Assembly (NCBI GenBank): GCA_030248295.1
Contig: JASANH010001481.1
Coordinates: 310,001 to 374,000 of the forward strand
Source: Mesodorylaimus sp. YZB2_4
Taxonomy: Eukaryota > Nematoda > Enoplea > Dorylaimida > Dorylaimidae
Direction: 5' to 3'
DNA: 64,000 nt
This document shows, piece after piece, positions 10,034 to 24,700 of the stretch; position 1 is the first letter of the stretch; every line of letters starts with the position of its first letter. The notes under the pieces are model-generated. The model saw only the letters and a list, made by a program, of their open reading frames with translations, was not told the DNA's origin and did no database searches. The position numbers and the translations under genes were made by a program.

Positions 10034-13000
10034 CTAACGCCCTTTCTGAGGACCCAGACCCTCGATCAAATCGATACCAATCTTGAAGAACACGTACGGA
10101 TAGTACTCCTGCTGACCCAGCGCCATCAAGCCCGGCATGTCATCCGCCTAAAAATAAAACCATTCTTCAGAAGACCAAAAAACTTTGCCTTGGGTGGGAA
10201 TCGAACCCGCGCCATTCCCATTCCAGTTCAAAAAAACCACCTACACCACACAGCGAATCGAAAAGCATGACTTGCCATACGAGACGCAAGTTCGATTCCC
10301 CCTCAAGGCTCAGGTATTTAAATTTTCCACCTATCCAGCAACCATTCTTCCAGAATCTAAAACCCAGTTTACCTCAGAATTGGACAATCCACCTCCGCTC
10401 ATACTACTGGCGTCCAAATGAGCGTACAATTGATTCAACGTGTCCCGCAACTTCTTCAACGACCTCTTGTTCGGTTGTAAAAGCATGGCCTGGAAGTTCA
10501 CCGGCAATCCATACCTACAGCACAAGTCCCAAAATGCACTCACCAAATCCACCCGCCCCCCCCTCGCCTCTTACCTCAACACCGACTCCACAAAAACGCG
10601 CAGCGCCTTGACGTGAATCCAAGCGGAAAACATTTCACTGAAATTGATCTTCAACCAACGTACCAATGGTCCGAACTGTTTGTTTTTCTCTTTTGCCAAT
10701 TTATCTCGCTCATTCTTGCCTTGCATCAATTGCTCTTCATCGTAGACGAAATCACGGACCATGAATCTAAACCATGACCAGAGATGAAAGCGAGTCTCCC
10801 AATGTCCCACATGCCATGTTCTACCACCTCATCCGACCCCGCCTCCCCATCCCGTCCACACATCTCAAGACACCCTTGATCAAACTAGCACATCCCATTG
10901 ATCGAACCCTGACCATGACACTCACCCCAGCACATGTCCTACAATGCACAGGTCCCAGCACCAACCCAACCAAACAACCCTATTCTATGCACACCAAACC
11001 TCAATGCGCAAAAAACCAAAATCGTTATCCGCGGCCGGGGATCGAACCCGGACCAGCTGTGAGTGCAATCGGACACCCGACCCGCTGGATCACGACCCAT
11101 TAAAACTCCCTGCTCACTTTTTCTCGCGGCAATGAACCTTATATTCGTCCACTACTTTCCTAAACAGCGTCACTGTGAACAAGCCGCCCTCAGTGTCCTC
11201 GTAGACAAGCCTGAAAAGAAACACCTCCAGTATCCTGTCCTTTTTCGCAACCATAGGAAATCTCGATCTCAAACCATATTTTACGCACTCGTGACAGCTA
11301 GAAACTAAAACTGCCACAGGCATCACACTGTACTAGCCAAGCACCATTCTTGCACGATGCGTAAAATATGGTTTCAGATAAGTTTTTAAGAGTGGTTGCG
11401 CCAGCGTACTTGGTGGATCTCGGCACAACCATATTAGCCAACGACTCGTAGTGCAATTCCCAATCTTTATAAAGTGATCTATAACAAACCAGTCATTATA
11501 CGACACCCGTGGAACACTCATATTCCCTGTGCCACGCAACAGCTTCCCGGTCTCACAGAGGCCCCCACACAAGGCCGTCCGGATCAGGACACTAGCCTCC
11601 TCAGAAAGTGAACCGCGTCAACCTTGCCCTCTCGTTTGGCGGTCTCTAGATCGGTCAGCCACCCACAGCTTGGCGTGCAAGCTAACTTTACCCCCGCCCC
11701 CAGATTCGAACCCAGGACGAGTGCAGCCGCCTGCTACCAAATAACTTGGGTGGACAAACACCAAGCCACCTGCATCCGAGCGGCTGCCCCATGTAACTGT
11801 TGGCACCTGGCTTACTTGGGCACCACAACGAGCAGCGTAGTCAAATATTCCGAACCCAACACGAAATCTTCTTTCTTCACCACGTCCGCCAAATCTTTCG
11901 TCATTAAACTTCCACTAAACAAAAGAAACAAGGGAAATTTTTCGAAGAATAGGTCTCCGACAGCTACTCTTGATGCGACCCTCAAGGGGACTGTCCAAAC
12001 TGTGAGGTTGAATTTGATACTCGGACAAAAACAGAATTGCAGCAGATGATAAAAGAATGCATTTGTGACACCCTACCATGAATATAAGGGCGACAAGAAA
12101 GCACGCACAGCCCCCCGCTCAACCTGGACTGGATTTCCGCCCCTTATTTGGAACTTCCCCTTTCTACAGTCCGCATGTGTCACCGAGGCTTCGTCACCCG
12201 GATGCTAGCGGGATCCTCCAGCCGAGGGACGCATGACGGTGAATGACATGCCATCCTCACATTAGACTGTGCATCTCCACACCCCAACAGTACGAGGCAA
12301 CTGTCCACCTGATTCCCCACGCACGATTTCAATGCACTCAGGTTTACACAAGTTTGAATTTTTCATTTTGACATAATTTTGATTTTCCCTCCGATTCCGT
12401 CCACACTCTCACACGATCATTATGCCAAATTTTGAACTGATTTAAAGCCTTCTTTGGCCTGATCATGAGCCTGATTATTCTTCCCTAGTCGAATGATTTT
12501 GCAACATCTGATCGATCTGATATCCTGCCTTTCCATAATGTTAACACCCTCAGAAAAGGCAGGCGATTCACACTTCGAAACCTCAAAATCCAACCTCAGT
12601 TTTCCCAAACCCTTCTCGGATCCCCGAAGTTTCCAGGTTTCCTAACCTCGTCCAACTTACGTGGCCTTGCGTTCGAGTGATGCCAAGTTATTTTTCAAAT
12701 TATTATACGCTGTCGCTTTCGATTTTAAATCGGCATCGATTTGAGTGATTTGCTAAAAATTCACTGTGAAATAAAAAATTCAACGCAAAAAATCAAAACA
12801 TTCAACTCACTTTGCTGATAATTTCGCTGATATTTCGCAACGATTGCTTCACTGGATATTTGGCCGTATCCCACTGGAATTTCGTCAGATATTGTACCAT
12901 ATCCTCTAAAACACACGCGAATCAAAAAAAAAGTTATTTTATTTTCTAGGTTTCTGCGCCACAAAAAAACCCAAATTGATTTCCCTTACTTCCTTGCACT

Positions 13001-13619
13001 TGCAGATTTTCGAAAAGTTTATCTTTCTGATCTTCCAAAATTTCCGAAAAATATTGGACTAATTTTCGGGTGATGCTACAAAATAATGATCGATTAAAAG
13101 TATAGATTCGATTCGATTTAAATACCTTTCTGCGTAATTGTCTAGTTTTGACAAATCGTCCGATAAGCCCACGAGCTGGTCAAGGGTACCCACCTAAAAT
13201 CGATAATGGTACTTATCTATCGGATAGACACTCCTGGATCGCTTCGACAATCAAACTGATCAATCGATAGATCAGTCCCGTGAGCAAGTCAATCGATCAA
13301 TCCATGGATGATATGACGGGATGATCGATCAGCATCGATCGAGTCCCTGATCAATCATACGCACTTGATCAGTTTTGTAAGAACAATTGTATCGACCGAT
13401 CGATTCTCCGACTGCATTAGTAGATCGATCGATCAACCAGGAACATAATCCGCAAACACGGGATTCCAGGCCACAGAATTCAGGATTCCGTACCTTCAAA
13501 TCTGGCAGATTGAATTTAAAACTGGCAGCCATCTCTGTGGTTGCTCGATACATTCGGTCCCACGTCTCCTGACATGTCTTCTCACCCGGCGCCGAAATCA
13601 ACCAATATTCGGTGTTCAT
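10034..13619 (-). CDS. vha-11 (ATP6V1C-like): V-type proton ATPase subunit C (complete)
   Basis: Subunit C joins the V1 catalytic head to Vo and the stator stalks and takes part in reversible V1-Vo assembly. Eleven minus-strand exons: 13494-13619, 13126-13193, 12990-13075, 12811-12905, 12661-12752, 11816-11914, 11410-11478, 11118-11210, 10575-10766, 10373-10514, 10034-10147. All junctions are GT-AG, every phase matches, and the total is 391 aa (animal subunit C is about 382-392). It starts [12 protein letters not shown]. Other hallmarks are [18 protein letters not shown], the F-Q-W-D-T-A-K-Y-P motif, [19 protein letters not shown] and [20 protein letters not shown]. It ends [11 protein letters not shown] before the stop. 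Intron 1 is GATC-rich, intron 6 holds a SINE fragment and intron 7 a MITE. This is one of the most certain calls in the window. Confidence 0.97.
11268..11377. mobile_element. MITE (110 bp), CTGAAACC family, in V-ATPase C intron 7
   Basis: Left end CTCAAACCATATTTTACGCA and right end TGCGTAAAATATGGTTTCAG are complementary apart from one base. The element fills more than half of the 199-base intron between 11211 and 11409. Confidence 0.7.
11650..11770 (-). repeat. Decayed SINE fragment in V-ATPase C intron 6
   Basis: Contains CAGCCACCCACAGCTTGGCG, GTGCAAGCTAAC and GATTCGAACCCAGGACGAGT, matching the head and body of the SINE at 51335-51670. Confidence 0.5.
13194..13493. repeat. GATC/ATCGAT-rich low-order repeat in V-ATPase C intron 1
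   Basis: The intron is crowded with GATCGATC and TGATCAATCGAT words without a fixed period. The composition resembles the minisatellites in the WNK and BBS2 introns. Confidence 0.5.
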
Positions 13620-15755
13620 CGTCTCCTCATCGAACGAATATCGACTCGATTGTCTCAACTAGTTTAGCTCAATCTCGAAATCGATTTCGACGAATCTGGA
13701 AATCAAAACAATTATTGAAGACAGTTTTGCAGTGGCCCAGCCTATCGTCATTGCTGTTCCAGTCCTGCACAACAAACTCTGCTTGAGCCTACGCGGACGA
13801 CGATATCAATGCGAAATTAATCACCCTTTTCTGACCATTCAACGAATGCTAGGCTAAACATCGTTTAGAATTCTAAATCACGTGCCTTCCGACCTCGTCA
13901 CTGCTCGAACCCGGGCCTAATTGCGAATTCAAACGTCATCAGTCACCCGCGACTGGACCAATTTCAAAAACAAAATTTCGCAAACCTACGCACTGAATTT
14001 GTTTTGCAAAACAAGCTAAAGCGTAGTAAAAGCTAACACAAAGTAAAAACAACAAGAATCAATCCAAATACCCGAAACCAGTTCTCGATTCCCAAAATCG
14101 TCGATCTCAAGACACGGTCACGAGGAGAGCACATAGTGGTAAAATAAAGTTTAAGACATAATCATATTGTTGTCGCCTAATTCGGGAACATAGGGCCCCA
14201 GAGCAGTTTCTCAGAAGAAATAGCTTGGAAATATTTTTTCAAATTATTGCATGGCAGATTACGCGGAAATTCTCTTTCTGAAGAATATCGGGCCATTCAC
14301 AGCGATTGCCTGAAACATTATTTTACCGAGTGCGCGACGGTTTTGCATACGTGCCGCGCCGAGGTGTGCGCGTTTCTCATTTCGTCCATTCGTCTGGCCA
14401 GTGTGTGGTGGTACCAAGGAAAACTGGAATTCTGAAATTTTTCTGTGTAAAGCCACCAACCATATTTATTTTATGGACATACTTTACCGCCTTTTTGAGT
14501 TTTGTAATCGTCTACTAAAAGTATAACTTCGAATTCGCTTTCCAAAATTGGTCATACTTGTCGGAGAGTACGTAACATTGATTTTCTTATTCACATGTTA
14601 GGTATGCCATGTGATATGTTATCTTCTCATTCGCGATGGGTGGCTTGCATTCCAAAATTTTCAACACCTTCGTCAATTTAGGAAGCAATCTGATTTTGAA
14701 AAAAAAAACAAAATTCGTGGGTGTTCTATAAATTTTTATCGGACCTTTGTCTCGGTCGGGTGGTTACAATGTTGCCTTAGCAATAAATGCTTCGTCGAAT
14801 GGCTAGCTTAGGATAAAAGTCAAGTTTTTCTTTCGTCGTTTTATGACTTTCAAATATTTTTCTACTTTTCCATTTTTCGTTCGCGTCTTTGCCACCGTTT
14901 CCTTATCGTTGATAAGATAAGACGTCACGATCGGTCGCAAGAGGATTTTAGGGCAGGCGCATTTGTTTTTGCTGTTTTGAATACTGTAATTTTTATGCTG
15001 AAGATTAGTTTTGAGAACCATTAGCTTTATCAGTTCGCTCTGTCCGTCAACCTTTTAACCTTTTTCTGGTTACGAAATCTTGTCAGTCATTGCGAGCTAG
15101 TCTGCCCGGGCAAGCACATTGTCGTATATATTCATTAGGCGTGACGTTGACGACGCGTTTTAGCTTCTTGGGATGAGTGCACGGTTGGTCGGAAGAGGCA
15201 GGGGGTCGGTGGCCTGAAGGAGGGTGGAGTCATCTGTACGTAGGAAATGCATTCTTTTATCGCATAGCAATAGTATTTTCCCAGGCGCCGGTTGCCACTT
15301 CCGCCGTGGGCGCTGCGTGGTACGGGCATCATGCCCGCGCGCGCAGCTAGTGTCTTGCGTCTTTTATGACAGAGACGAGCGTGAAATGAAAAAAAAGACG
15401 TCGCAAAATGATCCCGCAAGTAAGCATCTTAAAACCACTTGGATTCACTCCAGCCCGACTCGAAGTGCGCTTCGCTCAAAGTCGGTAACAAAAAGCGACC
15501 ATTCTCCTTTTCTTTACCTTGCGCTCAGATTCTGACGTCATTTTGACATTCTTTCAAGCATATTGAACGAAGTCGTCATAAAACGCGACCTAGCCCAACC
15601 ACTCGACTGGACTCGCCTTGTTTGAATACATATGCCATCTTAGCTATGAAGGAGCCCGCGATCATGAATAATTGATTGGTGGCCTAGTTAACTATTGCTT
15701 CCTCGTGTAGTGTCCACGTTTATCATTTTCAGAGAATCTTACTGGCCTATGCTGG
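13620..15755. other. Shared upstream region of V-ATPase C (-) and WNK (+)
   Basis: A divergent 2.1 kb spacer. A likely WNK 5' UTR exon ends at a GTAAGC donor (15420), and the acceptor TTTTCAG before 15733 opens the first coding exon. An ATG at 15386 in that UTR exon would start a frame that is not in frame with WNK. No other gene is supported. Confidence 0.45.
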
Positions 15756-18700
15756 ATGGAACAGCATCATCATCGTAGATCAGATACGATGGCCGATCCC
15801 CGTTCCGCTGCTACTAGTACAAGGGAACACGGCGGTGGAAGTAGTGGATCGGATTCGGCAAGAAAAAAATTCGCGTTACAAAAAATGGTACGAATTAATG
15901 AAACGACAACAGAAAACGTATCCGAACCCGATGTAGAAATTATTGGTGCCGAAGAAAAGAAGCGATTAAAACAATTGGAAGATGAATGGGAAAGAAGTTA
16001 CGCTTACGCTTATCGAAGACGTTTATTTCAAAAAGAACGTCGAAATCGACAAACATCGAGCGAATTCGTGCGCTCAGATGTGCCAATTGTCGTCGATGAA
16101 TTGTCAGAATTGACAAAAACGAACGATTTGACGACGACGACGAACTTAAATGACACGAAACTAACGTCTTCATCTTCGAATAATATTCTATCAATTACAC
16201 CGATACCAGTTACGACGAAAGCGGCATCGATACCGTGCGCTGCGGCTGCTGTGATCGGTACTTTAAAAAAGACGGATGAATTGAATGAGAAAATACAACC
16301 TTTAGTCGATACGACAATCGTCGTTTCGCAACAACCTCACGTCGTCGAGACGGAAACTAATAAGGAGGAAACGAAAGAAGATGTCGATGAAGTTGAAGAA
16401 ATCGAAGAAAAACCCGTCGATCGATCACCGGATAGTAGATTTTTGAAATTCGAAGAAGAACTTGGTCGTGGATCATTTAAAACTGTATATCGTGGTTTGG
16501 ATACCGAAACTGGCGTTTTGGTTGCTTGGTGCGAGTTACAGGTAAGCCGTGTGTGTGGGATGGGAGTTAAGGGAGGCCTCTCTCTGTTATGTGGACAATC
16601 TCACGGCTGAAGCCCGCATGCTGACGGCCAGATTTGGAGGGATGCCGCGCAGAGTACCAGATTGGAGACACCTTTAATAAGGCTGGTTCTAACAAGAGGA
16701 CCAGAGTAGAAGCACCAAGATTGGATCGTGCAGCATCTGAACTTGGGGGAGGTGGCAAATTTTTTTGGACAAAATTGGGTAGTTTTTGACCAGACCTCCT
16801 TGGGCTTGGTCACGTCTGGACCCCTCGCCCCTGATGGGAATCGAACTGACCTGAGTTTAAGACCCTATTCACGAAATGAGACCGACCTCCAGTGCCAAAC
16901 TGCCAGAATCGAAAGAAGCTGGGATGCTATGACCCGCGGGAGGCCTGCTCTGTCTAATTTTTATTGCTGCCCCCAAACCATGCGCGCACTCAATTGCATG
17001 CCGTACGATCGCAAAGCTCAGCAGGGTTCATTCAATTTGGGAAAACCGCGATGTGTTTGAAAAACCTGGGAAAATGGGAATCTTTGAGCCCAAATCAGGG
17101 AAAACTGAAAAGTTGCATTTTTAAGTTTAAAATTATGAGATTATCACGGGAAAATTTTAATTTTAATCCTGGAAATCCTGTAAAAATTATTGCGCCCCTT
17201 GTGTGAACCCTGTTAAGGTAATAGGTTCGTAACGCAATGGATACAAAAAGCTTGCGTTTTTACTTCCTGGACCCCCTCATCTTCAAACGCCCAAAAAATT
17301 ACATACCCACCTCGCCCTGGTGGCCAAGAGGTAAGGCTTCGGATGCTGTGTGATAATACAGACCAATGGAGGAATCTGAAAAGACGTGACCTGGGATCAT
17401 TATAAACTAGTAAACTTGAGAAAAGTGGGTCCTAAAACTGATTGGAAAAATGTGAAACTTTTTTGAATTGTCTTTCCAGACAGAAGCCTGGTGTTTTAAA
17501 GTCGAACAGTTTATAAAACCTGTCATTTCGTGTAATATGTCTGTTCGCCCTCAAATGAGTATAAGCGTTTGGTCATGTGGTAAAACGTGGACATAGCGCT
17601 GGTTTTTTGGAACATCTAACAGTGGGACTAATTTTCCTGAGACCTGAAACCCAACAAAAATGTGGAAATGTTTTAAATTTTCGTGACTTCAGTAAGTTTT
17701 TGAGGCAGGTAGCAATTTTTAATGTTGTTTTTGCTCGAAATTGTGGGCCTAATGGGGAAATTGCCTCCCATTTCCATTTCTTAGGCCTTCTTTTTCTTTT
17801 ATGGGAAATAAGATATCTGTAACCAAATTTATTGGGCATTTTGCTTCATCAGTCCACTTTACCCCGCGTTCCATCGTAAAATATGCCATCATCATATTCG
17901 GACACTCCTTTTTGGCTTATCCCATGATTTGACCCGAATATAATGAGACAAGAGCTGAATTTATGAATGTCTGAACTCTACAGCGTAGCCTGGTGGTTTT
18001 ACGAATATTATCACTGCCTGAATAATAAATTATGTAAAATCCTTGAAAACTGATTGTAATTATGTAAAAATGTTTATTAGCGTATGTGCATGCACCCTGA
18101 CCTTGGCCTAATGCAACCATCGTAATATGATGGATAGATTTGTGTAAACTTTGTGTCTGGCGCGAGGGAATATGTGGGCGGTGATTGGTTTGGCCAATTC
18201 GCTGTTTACTTTCGGTTGGCTGGTTATTCAAGCACTAAAGTTAAGCGAATATGCTGCGCGTGGGAATTGATGTTATGATAATTAGAATGTGACGATGTTT
18301 TGTGGTTTTTTAAGGAAAGCAAATTGAGTAAGGCGGAAAGACAACGATTTCGAGAAGAAGCGGAAATGTTGAAGACATTACAACATCCAAATATTGTACG
18401 TTTTTTCGATTATTGGGAATCGACGGGCAAACGAAAATGTATCGTGTTGGTCACTGAATTAATGACTTCGGGAACACTGAAAATGTAAGTTAGTCTGGGG
18501 CGCGGTGTAGTCATCTAGCCGCGAGTGGCTGGACTCGGCACGGGTTCGATCCCTGGCAAGGGAGGTCGGTTTGCGAACTGTAAACCCTCGCTTACCTTGC
18601 ACGCCAGGCTGTGGGTGACTCCGAGGGAGACACGGAAGCCACACGAGGAGACAGTTGCTTGTCCAACACCGACAGGCTGATGTTGGATTTAGTACTGTAT

Positions 18701-21700
18701 ATTCAAGGCGGGAGGATCACACTCAAATTTTATTTAGTTTTTTGTTCCTTACGATAATCCACCGGTGTTCCCTCACTCCCTCATCTTAGGCGCGAGCAAC
18801 TCCGTTATATGAAGGCCCCCTCCACCCGCCATCTCCAGTCAGGGATGCTTCCGTGTGGATGTGGTCCTATGAACTGTATGATTGCTGGCCTGTAATAGGC
18901 AAAACGGGCTTCAAGTCCTGTGGAACTGGGGTGGGGTCCCAGGGCTTGGTCGGCATGAAATCTGTGCAGGGCCTTGTCCTCTGTGTTGCGTGGAGTTCCC
19001 AATGCCTAAAATGAGGGAGCGAGGGAAAACGAGTGATTTATCGCTAAGAATGAACAAAACTAGAAAAAGTAAAGTCCCGTCCTTCCACTTTGCCACTCCA
19101 GCATCAGTTCAGGGAAACCGACCAAGCTGTCAAATCGGAATTTTTGAATTCCCGCCAAAATATCACTGCGGTGTCCTCTATCAACGAAAAATATACCATA
19201 AAACGTGAAAAGACGCAATAAAGGGTTGGGTCTGTTGGGTGGCCTCACATCCGGGTCCATCGATGCTGGAGTTAAGTTGTGAAGTGAGAGCAGTAGGCAT
19301 GGTTTGAAAGTGCTTCTCTGGAGAGTGGGGGGGGGGGGCTGACGTTGAGATATCGAAAATGTAAGTGGATCTTGTAGATATGAATGGGAAAGGCGGGGGG
19401 CGGAATCTGTGATAGCGGGGCTTCGAAGCGTGTGGGCAGAGCATGGGGGAGGCAGGTGGGGGAGATCTTATCAGAAGCAATATGAATAAGCGAGGGTTTT
19501 TTATTTTCAGGTACATAAAACGCTTTAAGAAAATCAATATCAAGGTGCTAAAATCGTGGTGTCGTCAAATATTGAAAGGCCTAGCATTTTTACATTCGCG
19601 CAATCCACCCGTTATTCATCGCGATTTAAAATGCGATAATATATTTATTACGGGCACAACTGGGTCGGTGAAAATCGGTGATTTAGGTCTGGCAACATTG
19701 AAAAATAAATCGTGCGCTAAAAGTATAATTGGTAAGAACTTATTGATTTTTTTGGTGAAGAAATAATATCACAATAATTTTTGTTTTCAGGTACGCCAGA
19801 ATTTATGGCGCCCGAAATGTACGAAGAGCATTACGATGAGAGCGTCGATGTCTATGCATTTGGTATGTGCATGCTGGAAATGATCACCGGCGAGTATCCA
19901 TATTCCGAATGCCAATATCCAGCTCAAATTTACAAAAAGGTTACACAGGTGAGTGCGGGAAGTTGGTATGCTCGGTTTGGGACCTAAACGAAAGAGGAAT
20001 TGGAATTTTGGAAAAATAATGAATAATGATATTTTTAGGGTGTAAAACCTCAATGTTTCGAAAAAATACCAGTTGAATATCCGGAGATCAAAGAAATTAT
20101 TGATCGATGTACTCGATTGCACAGAGAAGAAAGGTGAAAAACAAAGTTTCTTCATGTTTTGGTGCTGGGTTTTTTGAAAGAATTATATTTTTAGATACAC
20201 AGTTCGGGAGTTATTAATTCACGATTTCTTCATGCCGGAAGAATTAATCGGTTTGCGGGTGGAAATAAAAAGTCGGGAAACTACAATCACCAGTACATCG
20301 AGTGAGGTGAGTGGACTGGTTCGTTTGTTTGACATCAGTCAGTCGCTTGCGCTCATTTGGTTTAGATTAAAGGATGGAATTGTCCCCGATTCCATGTTTT
20401 AATTTGAAACTGGTAGAATTCGTGGTCGGTAGAACTGCTTAAGTTTCTCTTGGGAAAGGAAAAACTATGGCCAAATGATTTCTGTCGACCAGATATGACC
20501 GATTTGGGTCGTTCAGGGTTCATACAAGCCTGGAAAACTGGGAAAAGTCACGGGATCTGGGAAGTGTTTGGAAAACTAGGGAAAATTAGGAATTTTCGAG
20601 TTAAAATCATGGGAAAGTGAGAGATTCTATTTTGAGGTTCCAATTTTCGAATTACCCGCCCTGTCAATGTACCTGCTGATCAGGCTGTAAGCCAGGGAAG
20701 CAGTTGAAGTCGAGTTAGCAGATGGGAGCAAAAAATTAAATTTTTGTCTGGGAAAGTTGGAACAATAAAGGAACAACATTTTCTTCCTTGTATGAACCCT
20801 GTCGCAAATGGCAGGACGTAATGTGCTGAAAATATTGCGGTTCCTTTCCCGCCAGTTTTTGAATTTGACTAGATGAAAACATAAATTTCTCGTTGGTTTT
20901 TTTTAAAAAAAAGGGTCGTGCGATGAGGGACTCCGGTGCCCGAAATATTTTCGAAGGATGGATGAGATAAGTTTAATGTGCGTTTTATTTTATAGGTGCA
21001 ATTTTTATTACGTATCTTGGATCCAAAAAAGAGAAAAGAATATAAGCAAAAAGAGAACGAAGCCATACAATTCACGTTCGATATGGAAGTGGATAAAGCC
21101 GACGATGTGGTCAAGGATATGGTATGTCGGGTCTGGGAAATTGATTCAAGGGTCATCCGTAGAAGACGTCTATCTTATCCTGGGGGGGATATGGATGGGT
21201 ATAACCAAGCCTGGCAGGCGCAGGAGGCTGTGTGAGCCCGACTGATGTCGGCGGGAGCAAACCTCTGATGGAGCAAGGCAAGTTTTGCGGATATACCTGC
21301 CGCTGAAACATCAACCCGACGGGTTAATATCTTCCAGCCAGGAGTGAGCAGAGAGGATGCTGGTTACACTTTGTTGTTCCATCATTGGGATGTCAGTACC
21401 CGACAGATCCGACCCTAGACGAGAATGAAGTCCCAGCATCGACCGATCCGATCCAACCGCTTGATCAGCAGCTAAAATTTTTCGCTCTGTATCTTCTGAA
21501 GAATGATAAGGTGTGACATACTATGATGAGGAAATCCCTCAAATCATCATTCAATTCCACTTTAGGCTCGCCTTTTCTCTCCTGTGTCCTTTGGAGGACA
21601 GTAGACTGACAGAGAGTGACAGTGAGGGAACAGGACGCAGTTGGTGAGGACGCAGTGCCAAGTACGTTATAGTCATCAATCTAAAATTTTTTGAAGCGGA

Positions 21701-24700
21701 TCGGCCGGATCGTGATCCAGGCCTAGGGTTGGATCGGTCGATGCTGGAATGAAGTGTGAATGGGGTTGACTTCTTCGTCACCACGCCCTCGCCAGCCTGA
21801 TCTGTTTTCTCACTGTCTATCAGACTACTCCACAGGAGAGCTAAGCTGCACCTAAAGCGGAACTCAATACCGATTCGGGAGGGAAACTGGGATTTCTCAA
21901 TCAGAAATAGTGTGCTACACATTAATTTCAAAAAGAAAGAGCGCCAAAAATTGTAGTCGCTGATTCAGCTGATGCATCAGTCTGATCAGATTGAAGGCCG
22001 ATCCACCCATAGTTTCAGCGAATCTGGGAGCAATGCTGTTGCAGAGTGAATATTTGTGAAAGGGGGGGGGTCCGCTAAAGTGGACGTCCATTCCTGAAGC
22101 GGGGTCGAAAAAAGCATTTTTGATGGTCGTCGTTTATGGATGGCCCGTAATGTTTGATGTGATGTCTGCAGGACTGTTTAGTTTTGTTTGATGGTTTTTG
22201 TTTGCGTTTTCAGTTGAATTCGCAATTGATTCTCGAAGAAGATGCGAGGACGATAGCCAAATTGATTCAAGAGAAGATCGCTCAATTACGAAAGGATCGG
22301 GAATTTTATCAAAAAGAACAAGAAAAAATACGATTGGAAGAACAAAAGCAAAAAGAAGAACAACAATTGCAACAAGAATTGAAAGAATTAAAAGAGCATA
22401 AAGAAAAGGAGAAGGAAAAAGAACAACGGGAAAGGGACAAGCAAGCTATCGAACAGTTGGTAAGTGCATGTGGTTTTGGTTGGTGATCGATTTTGGATCA
22501 ATCAAAGTCGATCGATTGATCAAAGATCGATCATCACGAATTCGAGCAGTTGTGGGCGATTGATAAAAATCAAAGATCGTCATGATAGTTAATTAGAAGT
22601 TGGGGATCGATAAGAGATCGATATTGATTCGGTTGATCAGTAATCGATTGGAGTAATTAAATTGATGATGTTGCTGACTGATCATGGTCACGATAAGTGA
22701 CAGATGATTATCAGCGTGAACAGACGTGCTTGTCGTGATCACTGTGGTCGATGACCTGATCAGTGCGATCACGATAAATAGACCATCAATAGAGAGGTGA
22801 TCCGTAATCAGTTTGATCCGTATTCGGTTATTGAGCGGGTATTGTGATGACGACTTTGAGTATTAATCTCAAGTATAGTTCATTTCGATTATTTTGGCTA
22901 TTGATCACTTGTGAATAATCGTGATCGCTAATTGTCGCATTGATCACTGATTATAATTCCAAAAGTCTAAAGGCACCACGATTTGAACTGACAGTAGGGA
23001 GCAATAGGAATGACTATCATCTTAAACGACAAAAACTTATCTTTATACTAAACAGATCAGAAAAATCGATAATCGCGTTGACTTAGGATCATATTGATTA
23101 TCGAGGTCATATATTTTGATATTGATTTATCGTGACCCTGATCAGATGTGATCAGTAGTCGATAAGTCAATTTAGCCATAGCAGATTATCATAATTTCGC
23201 TCAATCTAGTCAATAATATAACAAAAAGACATCAAAAATAAAATCCTGTAATTGATAGTGATTTACTATCATTCCGAAATCGAGAATAATGAACAACTGT
23301 GATCACATGAAGTTTCGTAATCTCAGGGTTCATAGAAGGCTGTAAACCTGAAAAGCCAGGGAATTTTTCAAATGCGCCTGGAAATTTCTTTGTTTTGTCT
23401 GAGGGCTGATCATGCTTAATTGTTGTGCCGATTTTTGATAATATACCTGATTATCGATTGATCATTATGATTATGGTATATTACGTACCAACAATCATGT
23501 TATTGATATGATAATTAAAGTTATCAAACTTAATTACGATTGATCGACTTGATTGATTGAAGTTGATCGATCGTGATGGTGATCGATGAAGAAGCGGAAA
23601 TAAATTCTGTGACTGTAATAGACTGACAGTCGTGATCATGATTATCTGGATGATCGAGGACATCATGATCGAATGTGTCACCTTGTAGTTTAGGAATGCG
23701 ATTATCGATTTCTTCGTAAGCCTTTGTCTTTGCTGATCACCAGAGTCGACAATGTGAATTATCGATCATTTTTTGTTAATTGTCCATTGTGATCACTAAA
23801 ATCGATAATATTGATTATCAAGTTTTGCGCTTTAAATTAATCGTCTATGCTGATCATTGGAATCGAATTTATACCATTCCAGGTTAATCGTGTATCCTGT
23901 CACGAAAATCGTTAATGCTGGTTGCCCATTATCGATAACGCTGATTATCGATTATCGATAACGCTGATTATCAATTATCGATAACGCTGATTATCGATTA
24001 TCGATAGCGCTGATTATCGATTATCGATAACGTTGATTATCGATTATCGATAACGCTGACTATTGATTATCGATAACGCTGACTATTGATTATCGATTTT
24101 TCGTGACTGCTCTTGAGTATGGTAATATTAGCATGATTTTGGCATTTCTAGGAAGGTGCTCGAGCTCACCACGATGCTAATATAGGCGATCTATCAGTGG
24201 AAACAATGCAGGTAAGTTTCGGGGAACTGATTATTATTTTCTGATTGAGTTTTTTTTCGAGCACTTCACCGCTCATTGTAACGCTTCTGCCATCCCCTTT
24301 TGTTTTCTGGTCTCCTATTGTACATATTGAGCATATGCATTAAAAAACTGGACTCGATTGCACGTTTATACCAAATTTAGTCATAGTTGTTTTTTTTGCA
24401 ATTTTTTTCAAAGAAAATATTTCAAGTTAAAAAAATTTAGTTAACTTAAATTTTTCGCCTGCTTGTCATGAGTATAATTTTTTTAGACAGCAGCGGCTTT
24501 GATTCGTGAAAAATTGTTAAGGCAGCGTGGTGAATCATTGTATAAACAGAATCAGCAGGAGTCGTCGAATAGTGTGAGTAATAGGACTAGCGGGGCCGTG
24601 GGCATTGGTGGCCTGGTGAACACTGTCTCCTCATTCACCGCGCCATCGTCACCAACGGCCGTGCAGAAAACGTATAATCAAATATTAGAAAGCGGTTTCT

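Noticed and set aside
10185-10262. tRNA gene in V-ATPase C intron 10
   Set aside because: Only the T-arm is convincing (GGGTGGGAATCGAACCCGCG). The 5' half does not fold, so it is a tRNA-derived remnant.
15386-15419. Upstream start codon for WNK
   Set aside because: Joined to the next exon it reads in a different frame from the kinase. At most it is an upstream ORF.
23925-24095. CRISPR-like array
   Set aside because: The 23-base units are contiguous without unique spacers, so it is a minisatellite in a eukaryotic intron.
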